Counted from the first letter of the stretch, positions 42,553-56,339 are shown. The stretch is 64,000 bases of DNA from Plutella xylostella (GCF_932276165.1 NC_063992.1:7512001-7576000), one strand, 5' to 3'. The notes: a model not told the origin generated them from the letters alone. A program made the numbers and translations.

Positions 42553-45500
42553 TCAGGCGACCTCCAGGTCTGAGTCGGAGTGGTCGGAGTAGCGCGGGGG
42601 CGAGGCGGGCGCGCGGGGCGGCGGCGCGCGGCACCCCCCCCGCTCCTCCTGCAGCTTGCGCAGGCGCTCCTGCTCCTCGCGCTTCTGCTTGCGCCACTTC
42701 GCGCGCCGGTTCTTGAACCACACCTGAAAGAGGATACGCAGGTTAGATACTGTTATGTACATTTTTATAATTGTTATTAGTGTTGCTGGTGCAGCAAGAT
42801 GTGATGTCGTATTGTGTAACTATATTGTATCAATATAAGAGCCTACTTGTATCTACGAATACACGGTAGGATAGCTGTAATGGAATAAGATTTTATATTT
42901 AACGCGTAACTAATTTAAGAGATCTATTATCCACAACCTTTTATTTGTTAACTCTGAATGTGGGGCACTGATACCGATAAATCACAATACAGCGTATTCC
43001 ATTCGAATTCCGAAAAAGTTGATTGTAACAACATTATAATACACTGCGTACCTATACACAGTTTTTTTCTCATAACATTTAATCCTGCATGTTAATCGTG
43101 GACAATTGAGTGCGAGGGGCAGCCGATCGCGCTACTGATAGAAACGTATCTGTGATGTGAAATGAAGCGGTAAAGCCAGGTAGCATTGTGCGAGGCTGTG
43201 TGGTGTCCATTGAGGCTTCCCGGTAGCGGGCGCGTCCCGGCCGGCACTTCCAGGCGACTACACCCGGCCCGGGCGCCGCGGGTGGTCGCCGCCTCCACGT
43301 CTACGACCACTCGTAGCTTGTACATCTATTGGTGATGGTCGATGGCCCTTGGCGGCTCCGAAGCGGTCACAACAGCGCGTTTCACTTACTATTGTGTCGT
43401 GATCCTTCATTCATAGTTGCTTCATTGTGAATTTAATGTGTCTTCATGCATGTTTCTGTTCAGCTTACAAAGGATTTAAAATATTACATAGATACCTAGT
43501 TGCGGATTCGTTTTGAATATGTTATTGATAGTTAGTTACACACCTTATGATTCCGCTCATTCCATGAATGGTCGTAGATTTATGAAAGAGTTACTTAAAT
43601 CTAGGCACGTATGAATAAGTTATTATAAAATGCATATTTAACTTATTATGCTATCCTTATTCTTCACAAAACATATCATCTAATCTAGTTTTACCGTTAT
43701 AGTTAACAGATTCAGTAGGTATTATTGTAATGATAGATATTCCTAATAAATAAATAAATGCCATATAAGTACACATTAAATCAAGTACTTCCCTAGGTAT
43801 AATTAATGAATTGAAATATCAACTAACCCTACTGGCAGTACGATCTGATACCGCCCGGCGGCCGGCGGCACCGGCACAGAGAACAGCTTATATTAATTCG
43901 TCAACGAGCCCGCTATTGTTGGTGTTAATTGCATTACAAGAGTCGACGGAAGCTTCACAAAAAGCCCATTAACTTTCGGCGAATGAGTGGCGGCTTAGCA
44001 CTCCCGCACTCGGCCATTCGAGGTCCCTGGAGCGGCAAATATGGCCGCCGCGAGCAGACCTGAGGGCTCCTTGCCGCCTCTGTTCGCACCAGCACCATTG
44101 TTCGCCACCAATAAGATTAACTCACACCCGCCGCTCTTTTGTCAGCCCCTGATTGTGTTGTGGTTAACTCGTTGTTGTTTTGATTGCTAGCCGATAGCTC
44201 TGAATAAAAACCAAGATCGGTTTCTGGTGCTGACTTGAGTGATTGTTGAGCTCATTCTGAACGCCGGCGGAAACAAATGCGAGGGGTCTGCGTGTATTGA
44301 AAATTTGTTTGTTATGAGGAAATCAAATAATGAATAGCCCGAAATACAAATGTTGAGGAGAAGTAGGATAAAAATTAAGAGAAAACATATATAAGACTTC
44401 AATTGCAAAATTAAACAACCGGCGGCCAGTGCAATACTGCCCTCCGGCATCTGTGATTCTGCCCGGCCAACACAAACAAAGGACCTACTCCGTCGAATCA
44501 ATACAAATCCTATTTGAAAACACGTCTAACTAAAGTCAACTCCGCACAAGTTACACACAATCGCCAAAATCGATTTAACTTAACCCGAGACTAATAAATA
44601 ATTCTTTGGTTAATTCTCGTTCGGAACTACAGCGCCGATCTCTGTTAAATCTTCCAATACCTGGGGATTGTGAACATGCCCTATTGTTCTTATGTCGACG
44701 AGAATGCCTAAATACCTTTGTGAATAAGCTCTGAAAGGTTTCAAGTCTCCTTGCAGGCTCCATATTAGGTAAAGACTTGTATAGGAACATTCACAAGAGT
44801 AACTTTACGTTGCATAGCTATACAGATAAATGTACAATTCTACATACAGCAGATTTGTAAATAATTTCAGCAATGTTAGATAAAATATATAGTAATTTTA
44901 GACAGTATGTTTTTGGATCATCTTTATAATTATGGGATCTTGTGATTAATCAGATTGTAAATAGCGTTAAGGCATATAATTAATATCTATATCTCTATTT
45001 ACAGGTGATAAAATAGGTATTTCAGTGGAACGCATTTGAGAAGAGAGGTGAGTATTGCCTACTTCAATCGGTCTGAACAGCCGAGAGCGAAGTTTGACAA
45101 TAATTTTCGGATTCAAAATGTATTGAATTTGTTACTACGTAAAACAGTTACTTCGTTTTAGCTTTGCGATAACTCCACATAATTAGAATAATGCAACAAG
45201 AAACATCGAAGTTCGCAAAAACGCACACCTAAAACAACAAACCTAAGAGTGGCATTATCGCAAAAGCATAATATTTTGCTGCTTTAAAAGGAACTGAAGA
45301 GGATATAATGCATGGACGTATCGTAACGGAGTCGTATTAGGGTTGCGAGGGTGATACGTGTTGTTGTTGGAGATGGGTCGCTGTGTCGTGGGAGGCGCCA
45401 GGTGCCGCGGCAGCGCCGGCGGCGGCCACGCGTCGACGCCTCACCACACACTCCGGCATAGGAGGATATTACACCAGGATAATGTTGCATATAGTTATGA

Positions 45501-48216
45501 AATTAATGTTAAATTAAGACCCAAATAGAAACATTGGGATAGATAAGTATATGATAAGAGTTCACATGGAGGTGATCCACGAAATCTGAAAATACTGAAA
45601 GTAATCGGAAACAGCAGAATAGAGAATCAAATGAACAAATTGTTTTGGACTTAAAAAGGCCATACATTTAAGTAATTGATTCATACTGCGAATTAGTTTG
45701 ATTAATTAAGGAAACTTGCGATTTAATATTTTTTTAAACTAAGGTGCAACATGTTTTCACGAGCACTTTCTTTGATTTTGCTTTTGGATTAGGTAACTAC
45801 GACGCATTAGGTAGGTTACATCCTATTTCCTTTAAGTGTAATCGTAAGGCTCGGCAGCTAATAGTATTCAATGGTGATCCGGCAGCGTGCGACCGCCCGG
45901 GTGCGAGCCGGCGCGCTCGGAACTTATTGTAATAATGTTGTTAGAACAAACACACCGCACCCTCCATCTTGTTTGAGATTACAATTACGGTTTTAGCGAA
46001 CTGATTTATTAATGGACCGCCTGATCCGCCCTTGATACCTTAATGTCGATTTAATTTACATTCGGCCCGGTTTTTCCCGGGGCGGATAATTTCGCTAATT
46101 GTAAAATGGTTTAGTTAGGGTTCAACTGAGATGTTTTGCTTGGATTGTGTCTATTAGTTTAAATATCCGCTCGTATTTCTACAGCGTTTTGTGCGGAGTT
46201 AATTACAACATATTTTCTAAGTAAGTACATTAGTCGTATGTTCGTTCCCATGTTAATGAAAATTGAATTTCAATCCCTACAAGGTTTTGACATTCAGCAC
46301 GTAGCGTAGGTTATAAAAAAACAATGTAATGATACCAATTGCTAATCTAACTTTTGCTAGCACATTATATTCTGGGATCTATAATATAGTAAAAGTACTA
46401 TAAATATATTAAATAAACTGTATATGTATACAAGTATTAACAAATCTAATTGTTAATATGAAGGATGGTAAAAAAAAAATGAAAATTGAACTGTAAGTAT
46501 ATTGCTTTTCGTTAGAGATATCTAGGTATGTTCATTGGTGTGATGAGTACCAACAGATTTGATAAGCTTGACTTAATGCCAGTGATTATTATTCTGATAC
46601 TAACGATGCCTAATACGAGATGATGAAAAGCATGATATAAAAGGTTTGTTGAAGCTTAGCTCTCCGTTCACACCTGTCGCCTTCCATCTCCCCATTAGCT
46701 GCGAAATGCATTAGTCTTTATTAAGAGCGTCCTTCGCGACTATAATTCCACAAAGGGCACTTCAAATCACACCCACCTCATTTCGGTTAATGTCAAAACA
46801 TTAGTCGTCTCCGCCGGAGGCTGCCCCTCGCGTGTCACTTCGTATCAATTACCGAGTGCAAACACGCGCGCGGCGCGGCAAGGAACGACGTAAGCGACTA
46901 CAATAACTAAACCGAAACCAAATTCAATTGTCAGAAGATCGCTTTAATAGTACCCCGATTTCGTCACCGATTGACAAGCGCTTTGCTAAAACGATTCTTA
47001 TTTTAAAATAAACACTAAAGCCCTCGGAATAAGCGTCAGTTTAGCGGCTTCCGGCGGATTGGAGGGCGCTCCCTAGGGGCTTTCTACAAACAGCGGCTCC
47101 CCTTAACGTTATACTTTGAAAACAATAATTTGTATTGCGTATCGAACGTTTATAAATAATAGAGTGATACTCTCTGCGTGACCGGACGAGCCGGGGCCGG
47201 ATCCACAGTTTTAGAGAAAGCTGATCGTATTAATAAAAGCTTTTTTAAAAGCTCTTTTCTATAAACAAACGTTAGAAAGGTATCTTATGTAAATTTGTTA
47301 TCTGCAAATGGTAGTGGTAGAGGCCTTATCATATCTGTCGAGGAACCGTTGGAAAAAAATACCTACTTCAGGAAACATTACGAATAGGCGAACGTATGTA
47401 ACTCAGCTCCAAGGGTAGTAGTGATCGACTTACGATTATTTAACACTATGTTTACTCCATAATGACAACCCGTAATCTCTGCCTCTGGTGAGCAAATGTA
47501 TGTAAAATAGGTACATAATTACATATTCACGAATTTATTTATTCAGATTTTCTTATTCACGAATTTATTTATTCAGATTGTCAGTCATTATATTATTGGT
47601 AGTTTTCTCACTTCTAATTCAAAACATACCTACCAACATAAAATTGATTGGCAGAATTGCTTTTATTATTATTATAAATCAAATCAAAGTCGAAGATTAA
47701 CTAAGTTAATATGTTAATTATCTCCCTTCCCTAACCTGTCAATCCCTCAGCTAGGTACATATTTAATAACGCAACGTTACATCTCAATTCTCATCTCAAA
47801 CGGGGACTTTACGCGTCTCTAGCTGACAACAAATAAAACGTTATCCATTATAATACAGTCAGATATCAAAAATACATTATCATTATACCGGTTGGTAAGT
47901 CAAAGAGGAGGGTAACAAGCGTAAATTGAAGTTAGCGAGGAAGTTCTTTGATCAGCTCAGCTGCAGACTTACAGTGTAGGTAATAAAGGCGTTATTGCCA
48001 GTGGCGCGGGTCGGTATGACACTCAAAATGGCGGATCTCTATTACTTAGTAACATGCTGCGAGCTTCGTATCTGCTTTATATCTCCCTATTACGAGATAA
48101 GTCGGCGGGGTGCGGCGCGCGGGGTGCGGAGCGGCGGTAGGCGGGGCGACACGCCCACTTTTTCTTGTTCACATCTATCTGTCACTTGGTGGAGGCATCA
48201 TTGTGCTCCTTCCCGA

Positions 48217-48247
<31 letters not shown>

Positions 48248-51200
48248 AGCGAGCGTAGATATTACCCGCATATTGAGATGAGAGCACTGAAACTGTTGTG
48301 CGGGACGACGGGAGTGCGAATATCTCATCGAAAAAATGATATTGGTAAAAATGCTAGTATCTAAATATTGAAATTCTTCTGAAATTGGAACTAAAATATT
48401 CCTATATAAGCTAGTATTGAAGAATAATATTATAAAATACTCATAGCAAGTTTCGATAAAAAGCTTAAAACAATCTGAACAAAGGACTTACCTTTGTATG
48501 TATTTCGAGCATATTATACTTTTAAAAGTTTTCAGTAGACACTAAATTATAGGAGAAACTGGATTAAACGATTTACGCCAAGAGTACTGCTACGACGCCG
48601 CTACGCGCTACGAGCTTGCTACGACGATGTCACGCATACATAATAAAATAACTAATCATGTAATTTTGATAACCATACTAAGTAACTAATATTCGAAAGT
48701 GGAAATATTTCTATTGGCACAAGGATAGACAAGACATGCAGACATGTGATTTCTAAAAATATTTCATTATGCTTTCTACAAGGAAAGCATAATGAAATAT
48801 TTTGCCAATTGTAATCGGAAAAGCTACTTTGTAAGTATATATCAAAAACCTTACTAGGCAACCAGCACATGAAATAGACCTGCAAGCTCCGGTTTCCATT
48901 TGTCCAATTACCAGCAGGTGAATGGGCGATGCCGCTCGACCAGTGACAATAATTACTTTACGGAGGCCACAGATAAATCTACATAGGTACGTCTACATGG
49001 AAAAGGAAAGGCACCCGAGATATTTAAGTGTATTTAGGCATAGAATAATGTGGAGCCGAGACGATAGTCTTGCAGTGTTGTTGTATGCGTGTAGGTGTTC
49101 GATGGCCATTTTGGAAGTAATTAGTGCTAAAGTGTAGTGAGTATGGGATACACAAAACCCTTACCTCGAGATCAACCTAATTCTCGAGAGACCTTATATA
49201 CATATATATTTGGCAACTCTGCTGGACAGTCAGCAACTAACGCCAATAAAACTGGGCAACTCCTTCACCACGGCGACCGACCGGCAACCAGCTCGTGTTG
49301 GTTGACACGACAAAATCTTTATCCGAAGAAGTCATTTTTTTTTTGTTTTGTGTACTATCCTGTGTTTGTGTTATTAGCGTATATGTAAACTGTTGTTCTG
49401 TGTAAGTGGTGTATTCGTGTACAGTGCGACAAACTTATCTGTTCCGGTGAGAGCGAACTAAATTGATCCATATCTCATTATTTACTAATGAATTTGAATT
49501 ATATATTGATATATAGATTAGATGGGTTTATTGAAACCACAAGAGCGAATTACCACTACTGGCAAACCTAAAATCTTATAGAATTAAGAAATATTACACA
49601 TTTACGTGAGCTGTCACCGGAACAGATAAGTTTGTGGCACTGTAGCTCTAAATAAATGTCTTTTCTTTCTTTGTGAATGTGAAAAAATGAGTATGACTGA
49701 TAATAACATAGAGGGATAAAAATTAACAACATAATAATTGTATGGCTAAATTACGGGGCAGTTTAAGATGAAAAATTTATTGCGAATTCATTCATTTCTT
49801 CCGTATAAGCTTTCTTACTTCTCAAGATGGGTTTTACTCAAGACTAAGATAAGTAGCACAAGGAGGCATTTGAGATTTACAATCACGGGAATGAAACGGG
49901 TCCCGTATATTAATATACTGTTTAAAACTCTATATATTATTTAAAGTCAAGAAAAATAAATGAAAAGAGCTGGTTACTCAATGTCATTAAACTCCCTTTA
50001 TAACAAGATCCACATTGTCTTCTCGTCAGCGCTGGGGGCAATCAGTAGGTACATAATCACAGACGAGGCGCTAAAGTCTGGATAACGGGGGGCAATCTTA
50101 GGCTACCAATAGATATATACAAACTTTATCCTACAGTTTCAAGTAAGTCAGAGGTATAGTATGTAAGTACATACTTAAAAATATACTCGCGAGCAATGAA
50201 AAAAATAATCTTTTTTTTTTAATTTAGGTAGTTGAACACAATATTCTTAATTTATAGTTTGGCTATATTCTGATGCGCTTTTACATGTTATACTACGTTA
50301 TTGAGCTACTATTTTCTTTTTGGGAGTAATTTGGTGCTATGTCATGGGGACTTTTTTATTGCTCGCGAGTGTAGTATGTAGGTAAATGTTTATAAAATGG
50401 AATACGTTGGCATTGTTTACTAAATACACACATGTTCCATAATTTAACTGTACCTATCTAATTTATTGTAACTACTTATATGTATTATGTTTAAGTGGAA
50501 CAAATAAACGATTTATCTATCTATCTATCAATCTAAATAGAATACCACGTACATCTATTATGGCTGGGATTTGGACTAGGAAGCGCAGGAACTAACAACT
50601 ACTTATATACTCTGTCCATTATATTATTGGTTTTTAGACAGTTCAAATCCCATACATTTTTGACGACTGCAAAGGAAAACCAACTTTACTTACCAGACAT
50701 AAGGAAACGTCATAAATACAATAACATAGTGGAAGCTATATAATGAAAAAAAAAACAAAGGACCGAATACGAGAATTTCAAGCGAACATTCTGCGCTCTT
50801 TTACGCCGTTCGCCAGAGGCTTCGCTTTCACTTGGGAGACAAGATTACTTGGCTCATTAATTATTAAACGTTATTTAACTTTCAACCCTGTCTGTAGAAC
50901 AATGCCAAGTCGCCCTTTCTGTTTGCCATTTTGCCAAATATTGTACCACATCAAGATAATGAACAAAAATTTCGCGTTAACCTGACGTGCAGACGAGGGA
51001 ATGGTAAGTACTTGTTTCACATTTAAGGCTCCGTTGCCAAATGAAAAAAAAATAAATTGTTATGATTCGTCTTTTCGTCCGTCCGTATGTCATAATAAAA
51101 AAAAAACCGAAGTGCACCATAGCCATATTTATACCAACATGAGAAATAAGTATATCATCATCAAGCAAGCATCATTAATTGATTAACACTGAAACCTTGT

Positions 51201-54200
51201 ATGGGTTGACTACTCACATGATTAAAAGAAGAGAGAAATAACATTTTCATTAAATAAATTGGGTTTCAGTCGATAAATTATTTTAATTAATACTTTATTA
51301 TGATGAAACAGCTTTTTGGTATTCCTGAAACTCTCATGACATACTTGGCTTGTGAGTGGTTATACATATACATACATGCTTGATTATTTAAAACACTGTA
51401 ATTTAGGTACTCTACATTACATAAAAGTGAATGATTCCTTGATTGTTTTGATACAGTTACTTTGAAGATATCAGTTTTAGTTATAAGATAACGCTATTGT
51501 TTATTGTGTTCTTTGTTATCTTCGTAATAATAGTATTGATTGATAGCTAAATCGTATAGCTAAATTATCTGTAAGTCATTGCCATTTCCACACCGAACAA
51601 AGATTTCTGACTTGATTACTTTAGCATAATATATTATTATTATGTATCGTATTTGATTTGAATCAATCATTAACTTAGGTACTTGTCGTCCTACTATTAA
51701 ATAAGTTTGGTACATTTATCCGAACGACCCGAGTCCACCTTGTTTCTATTATATGCCAACAAAGCTTGTTTCTCTAGTTCTGCTTTGACTCTATGTACGC
51801 TTTGTCACTGTTTAAATTCACTTTGTAGTTTTTGGAGCACGGTGCTTTTAAACCCTTACACAAAACAAAATGGCGTTTTTATTTCGGGCATTTTATTTAG
51901 CGTGTAGTTTGTACGTACAGCGTTTAGAGTGTACGCACAGCATTGAAACAAAGCGGGGTAAACACGTGAACAGCGCGGCGCCGCTCCGCCAAGTGTTGCG
52001 GGCGCCTAAACAAAAGCGAGTTAATAATGCAGTTTCCAATTGCCGCTAAACAAATAACAGGGGCCGCTGAATGTGCGCTTTTTACTCGCTGCCTTTTAAT
52101 AACTTAAGAGGCTGAAATGTTGATAATATGTATAGATGCGAATGCGAAAGTTTGAATGTGAAATTGTGACGGCACTGATGACCATAAAATATGATTTAAA
52201 ACACTGTAATTCGATTCGGAAGGCAGCAGATTTAAATGTAACAATGAAAACCTACCTAGATTCTTTGTTAAAAATAGCACTCAACAATGAGCTAAAATAT
52301 CAAATTATGATATACTTAGTTAGATTAGAAACTGCTACCTACAGAAGTTTTTTTAAATCATTTGTAGCAAACTTCTTCATACAACTATATCCACGGCTTT
52401 AGAAGCGCCCAAGTAATGATCAGCAAAATCGGATTTAAGATAATGCTATCATACAATCATAATATGGAACATCTTTGTATATAGCACGATCTATGCCAAA
52501 ATTTTACTAGATAGAATTCATAAAAATAATATAGAATTATAGATTGAAATTAGAATAATATAGGTTTCATATTAGTTATCCTTATACATAGAACAGCGCG
52601 GATTCGGGTATGGTTATCGGGAAACAGAATAACTCTATAATTAATAAAAAAAAATATTTTTTAAAAGTGGTTTTTCAAAAAGTGACAAATTTTAATTTCT
52701 TAAAAAAAGACTGCGTTAGGTGGTAGGGGTAGTAGGAAGTAGGAGGAAGCAAGTTTTTTTTCACCGACGGTGCATTAGTAAAATTCCACTCCATGTAGGT
52801 ACATTTGCTACACAATCGTTTAATACAACAATCAAATCAATGTTCTGTTTCTAATTTATTTGTTTCATTCACATTTGTCGGGCTTCATTCATTAATTCAA
52901 TAAACGTAACTTACTTCTTTATCTCAGAAAGTTCGGCGATCGTTATTAATTTTGTTTGATATTTAAAGTGGAACCCCTGTTTTACTAATAATTGAAGCGG
53001 CAAGTTTGGCAAATCGGAAAAACAGCGTGATCCGGGGCGAAGCCGTACGACGGACCCTCATTAACCGCTGTGTTGTGCTCCACCGTCCGCGTCCCCGGCG
53101 GCGGCGGCGGCGGCGGCGGCCCGGCCGGCCCGGTCCACAGCCTCACCATAAATAAATCAAATTTAATTAACTCAGATTAATTTTCGCGGTTCCGTCACCC
53201 GCCTTGCCACGCGATCCCTTTTTATAAAAGCTCTTAGCTGAAGTTTCGTTTAGCTATTTCCTACGGATTCTGTATTGAAAAATAATTAATTACAGGGTTG
53301 CATTACAGGCACACACGAGTGTGACCTTTGTGCTCCTTGATGGAAAACCTTAGAAGTTTTAAACGTTTTTGGCGGAGCGGGTGTCGCTAACGGTGAAGCG
53401 ATGTACGAATAAAGGGCGTTCGCGAGACGGTGACTTTCTCTAGTCAGTGAGTGAGATAAGTCGTGTCGGCGAGTGGGCCGCGGGGTGTTTGCTCGCTACC
53501 GTGTTGTGTGAGGAGCACTCAGCGCCCACCCAGGCCGCTCTCCAGCCACTGAACTACTAACATCACTTCACCACCGCACCACAAAATCAACCTTACTACG
53601 TATCTTGTAAGGGCGACTCGGATCCTAAGTCCGTTACCTTGACTATTGTTTACTTATTTACGCAAGGTGCTTTCGGAGTGAAGGAATTTCGCAAATTCGA
53701 TATATTGGATTACCGTTTGTTGCAGAATTCTTACTATGCAATATTTTATGAATTGTTCAATAAGTTCATTTTTAAAATTTTAGGAACTAGGTATAAAATC
53801 ATGATATGATAAAATAAATGGATAGATCGTTTTTATTAGTGCATGCTGTCACGCTATTTCATTTCATTTAATTTAGCAAAAAGACTTGACGTACAAACTT
53901 AGTTTTAAATTACTTTATATTCCACAACTCCTTACTTTGGGATGATTTAGTTGTATAAAAGTAGAAGAAGGCAGTGATTCTGGACCACCCGCACCGCACT
54001 AGTGACACTGAAGAGGTTATAGAATAGCTGAGTCATGTCCACTGTTGACGCGCGCTGCTCACCGAGTTACGCTCATCCCATCACACACGACAAGTAGCTT
54101 CTGAGTACGTATTCGATAGTTTAGCCCAGTGTGTAGGTATAAGTTAGGCAAACGTAACGGAAACAATGATATGACTTTAACATATCGTTTATAAATTTGA

Positions 54201-54964
54201 ATAATTAAATACACGAGAATCTAAAGAAAATCTGATAAAAAATACAAGATGTGGTTAATGTGCATATGGATCGTTCTTTACAACTTATCGCTTTGTGCGG
54301 AGATGTATGAAGCCGCGCAAATTCACCAGAATTCCTTCAATATCGACGACAAAGGAGTTTTAATGTGGCTACAATAAATAAAACTCGATTGGAAATCATA
54401 ATAACAATACAACTTCAAACGAAATCATAAATTAAAAGATTATTGTTCCTTATAAAAGGTAAAAGCAAATAAGTATTACCTATAAGTACCTTTCAAAGGA
54501 CACGTTAAAAGTACTCAGTAGCTAGCAATCCACAAAATCACTCAATACCTACCATTGGTCTTAAAATTGCGAGGACATAATTTTATAAGATGTTTCGCAC
54601 GTAGGTATGTAATGGCTCAAGTGGCGTGTTTATAACCGATAGACTAGACCAGACAGGATGAACATTCCATGGAAACACAAGTCAAAAACACAAATAAATA
54701 AGTAGATGTAACGACTCACCTCAACCCGCTCCTCCTTGAGGTCGACCCTGAGCGCGAGCTGCTCTCTCAGCACCACGTCGGGGTAGTGGGTCTTGTCGAA
54801 GGTGTTCTCGAGCTGCTCCAGCTGCTCCTCCGTGAAGATGGTGCGGTGGCGGCGCTTGCGCTTGGGCGGCGGCCCGGCGAGCCCGGCCAGCGCGGCGGCC
54901 GCGTAGCCGCCGTACAGACCGGCGTACCCCCCCGCGCCGCCGGAGCCGCCCACCCCGCTGACGC
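42553..54964 (-). CDS. Gsc: goosecoid homeobox gene, two 3' exons
   Basis: Exons 54964-54720 and 42723-42553 (transcript order) join in phase across a 12-kb intron to give 138 codons including the stop. They encode a Gly/Ala/Tyr-rich stretch (GGYAGLYGGYAAAALAGL), a full homeodomain (RKRRHRTIFTEEQLEQLE to VWFKNRRAKWRKQK) and a tail REEQERLRKLQEE followed by a short Pro/Ser-rich end (SDHSDSDLEVA). Homeodomain residue 50 is Lys (WFKNRR), as in Bicoid/Otd/Gsc, predicting TAATCC-type sites. The KTHYPDVVLREQLAL segment and the extended KREEQERLRKLQEE tail point to goosecoid among K50 genes. The intron between residues 46 and 47 of the homeodomain is common in this class. Exon 54720-54964 begins at an acceptor (CTCACAG), so at least one 5' exon, expected to carry the eh1 repressor motif, is missing here. 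Confidence 0.92.
48217..48246. repeat. (CGG)n tract
   Basis: About ten uninterrupted CGG/GGC triplets within a GC-rich island of the goosecoid intron; a similar tract lies at about 53095-53122. Confidence 0.9.
48756..48803. repeat. perfect 21-bp hairpin
   Basis: Arms 48756-48776 and 48783-48803 (ATTTCATTATGCTTTC and complement) are perfectly complementary with a 6-nt loop. Confidence 0.85.
49422..49642. mobile_element. TA-target MITE related to 11357-12444
   Basis: 221 bp; ends CAGTGCGACAAACTTATC and complement with one mismatch, TA on both sides. Shares the ACTTATCTGTTCCGGTG end block with the 1088-bp element in the PRPF40 intron, so it may be mobilised by the same transposase. Confidence 0.8.
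50184..50371. mobile_element. short TA-target MITE
   Basis: 188 bp with ends ACTCGCGAGCAAT and complement, TA duplication, T/A-rich interior. Confidence 0.7.
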
Positions 54965-55700
54965 CTGTGAGGAGGAAGCGCGCTGTTAGCTGTTAGTTCG
55001 ATGTTCTCAAGTGTGGTGATTGTTGCTGGCTAAGATTAAGATACGGGGAATTAGTGTGAGTGAGAGACTAGATGTAGTTTAAATTAGATATTTTAAATTT
55101 TATAGTTCTTTTGTAAGTTAAATGTTGAAAAAAAATTGATTGTGTGATTCCTAAGTATGCCTTTCGTGTAGAGAAGGTCAGGAACCTGAAATCTTAGTGG
55201 TCCTGATAATTATACAAATAACTCAAGATAGTAGAAATAGCCTTTGTTAAGGAGAGGTTTTTATTAGACTACTTCATAGAGAGGTTCAAACTGTTTTAAT
55301 TCGATTATTTTGGTAAGTATATGGCTACAGTCTACTCTGTGTTTGTAACTAAGTACTGATATTAAATTATGATGAATTATGTTTATGTCAGTAGTTTTTA
55401 TTGAAATATAATCATTTAATATGTTTGTAGTTTTACATTATTAACACAGATTCGAATAATAAAATAAATTACCATAGTTAACTTTTGTTTAAATCGTGAA
55501 AGTACTCGTATACACCCTAATTTGAATATTATTGAGTTGAAACGATTTTTAGTATTTCAGTCACAAATGCAGCCATATGTTTTTTACTACTCAATGGTTT
55601 GGTAGTCTCTGATATTAAATTCATTGATAAAGGTAATAATAGCTATGTCGTATTACAAATAGTTTCACTACCCGAAATTTAACACAGTATGATGAAAAAT
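54965..55700. other. goosecoid upstream intron, nothing recognised
   Basis: AT-rich DNA without recognisable coding or repeat features, presumably the start of the intron preceding the first homeobox exon. Confidence 0.35.
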
Positions 55701-55711
55701 ATTACTTCAAT

Positions 55712-56050
55712 ACAGGGTGTCCCGTAAATAGTGAAGTGAATTCTAAACAACTTTTATTCTATAACGAATTTCCAAAAGTGATAGACCAAAAGTTGTTCTA
55801 TAAATAATCGTTATATTATTTGAATGCACGATTGTAAAAACCCACCTAAAACCATTTTTTTAACTTTTGAGATTTTACTCTCAAAACGTCTATAGCAATC
55901 TATAGGAATACTTTTAATCGATTGAAAAGTTTCAAAAAATATGATATCGGTTGGATTGTTACAATCATGCCTTCATTTAGATAAATAAGTAAATGCTTTA
56001 ATGAACATTATTTGTAAGTTCTAAGGCATTTTCGTGAACCCGTTAAATTC
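55712..56050. mobile_element. one-ended TE fragment, CAGGGTGTCCCGTAAATAG end
   Basis: Begins ACAGGGTGTCCCGTAAATAGTG, the same end as a short fragment at 13677-13720 in a PRPF40 intron. The opposite end is not found, so limits are approximate. Confidence 0.5.
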
Positions 56051-56339
56051 TTTTCTAGGGATATTAATTTCGTAGCCGTAGCATGCTACGACGACCGTCG
56101 TAGCGCGTAGCACTTACGTAGCTCTGCCTGCTTCGCTTGAGTGAATTTCACATTTTGAGTTTTTCTAAACGTTGTACCTACACTAATTTGGAATGGAAAT
56201 TGTTTTTTTAGTATTGTTTCTTTATGTCACTTGTATTTCTTGATATAAATTATGAGAATTAAAACCATTTAACCATTTTAAGTCTTGCAGTAGAAAAGAT
56301 AAACACACCGATATTTAAAAAAACTTGTATGTAGAAAAG

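Larger units (their letters stand above)
42724..54719 (-). promoter_or_regulatory. goosecoid intron with GC-richer islands (candidate enhancers)
   Basis: In an AT-rich intron several islands stand out by base composition and lack of repeats: about 43190-43330, 43850-44160, 46660-47110, 47990-48260, 51880-52100, 52930-53210 and 53390-53600. They mix GC-rich words with homeobox-like (TAATTA, TAAGATTA) and E-box-like (CACCTG) motifs, and none encodes a recognisable protein. Large introns of developmental homeobox genes usually carry such conserved enhancers; conservation cannot be judged here. Confidence 0.4.

Noticed and set aside
42416..42780. Alternative frames over the goosecoid last exon (79, 66 and 101 codons)
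   Set aside because: They are shadows of the GC-rich homeobox exon; only the 42553-42723 minus frame matches the homeodomain family.
47526..47581. CRISPR-like direct repeat (ACGAATTTATTTATTCAGATT twice)
   Set aside because: Only two copies, AT-rich, in an insect genome: a simple tandem duplication.
48756..48803. microRNA precursor
   Set aside because: Stem of 21 bp and a 6-nt loop are too short for canonical Drosha/Dicer processing.
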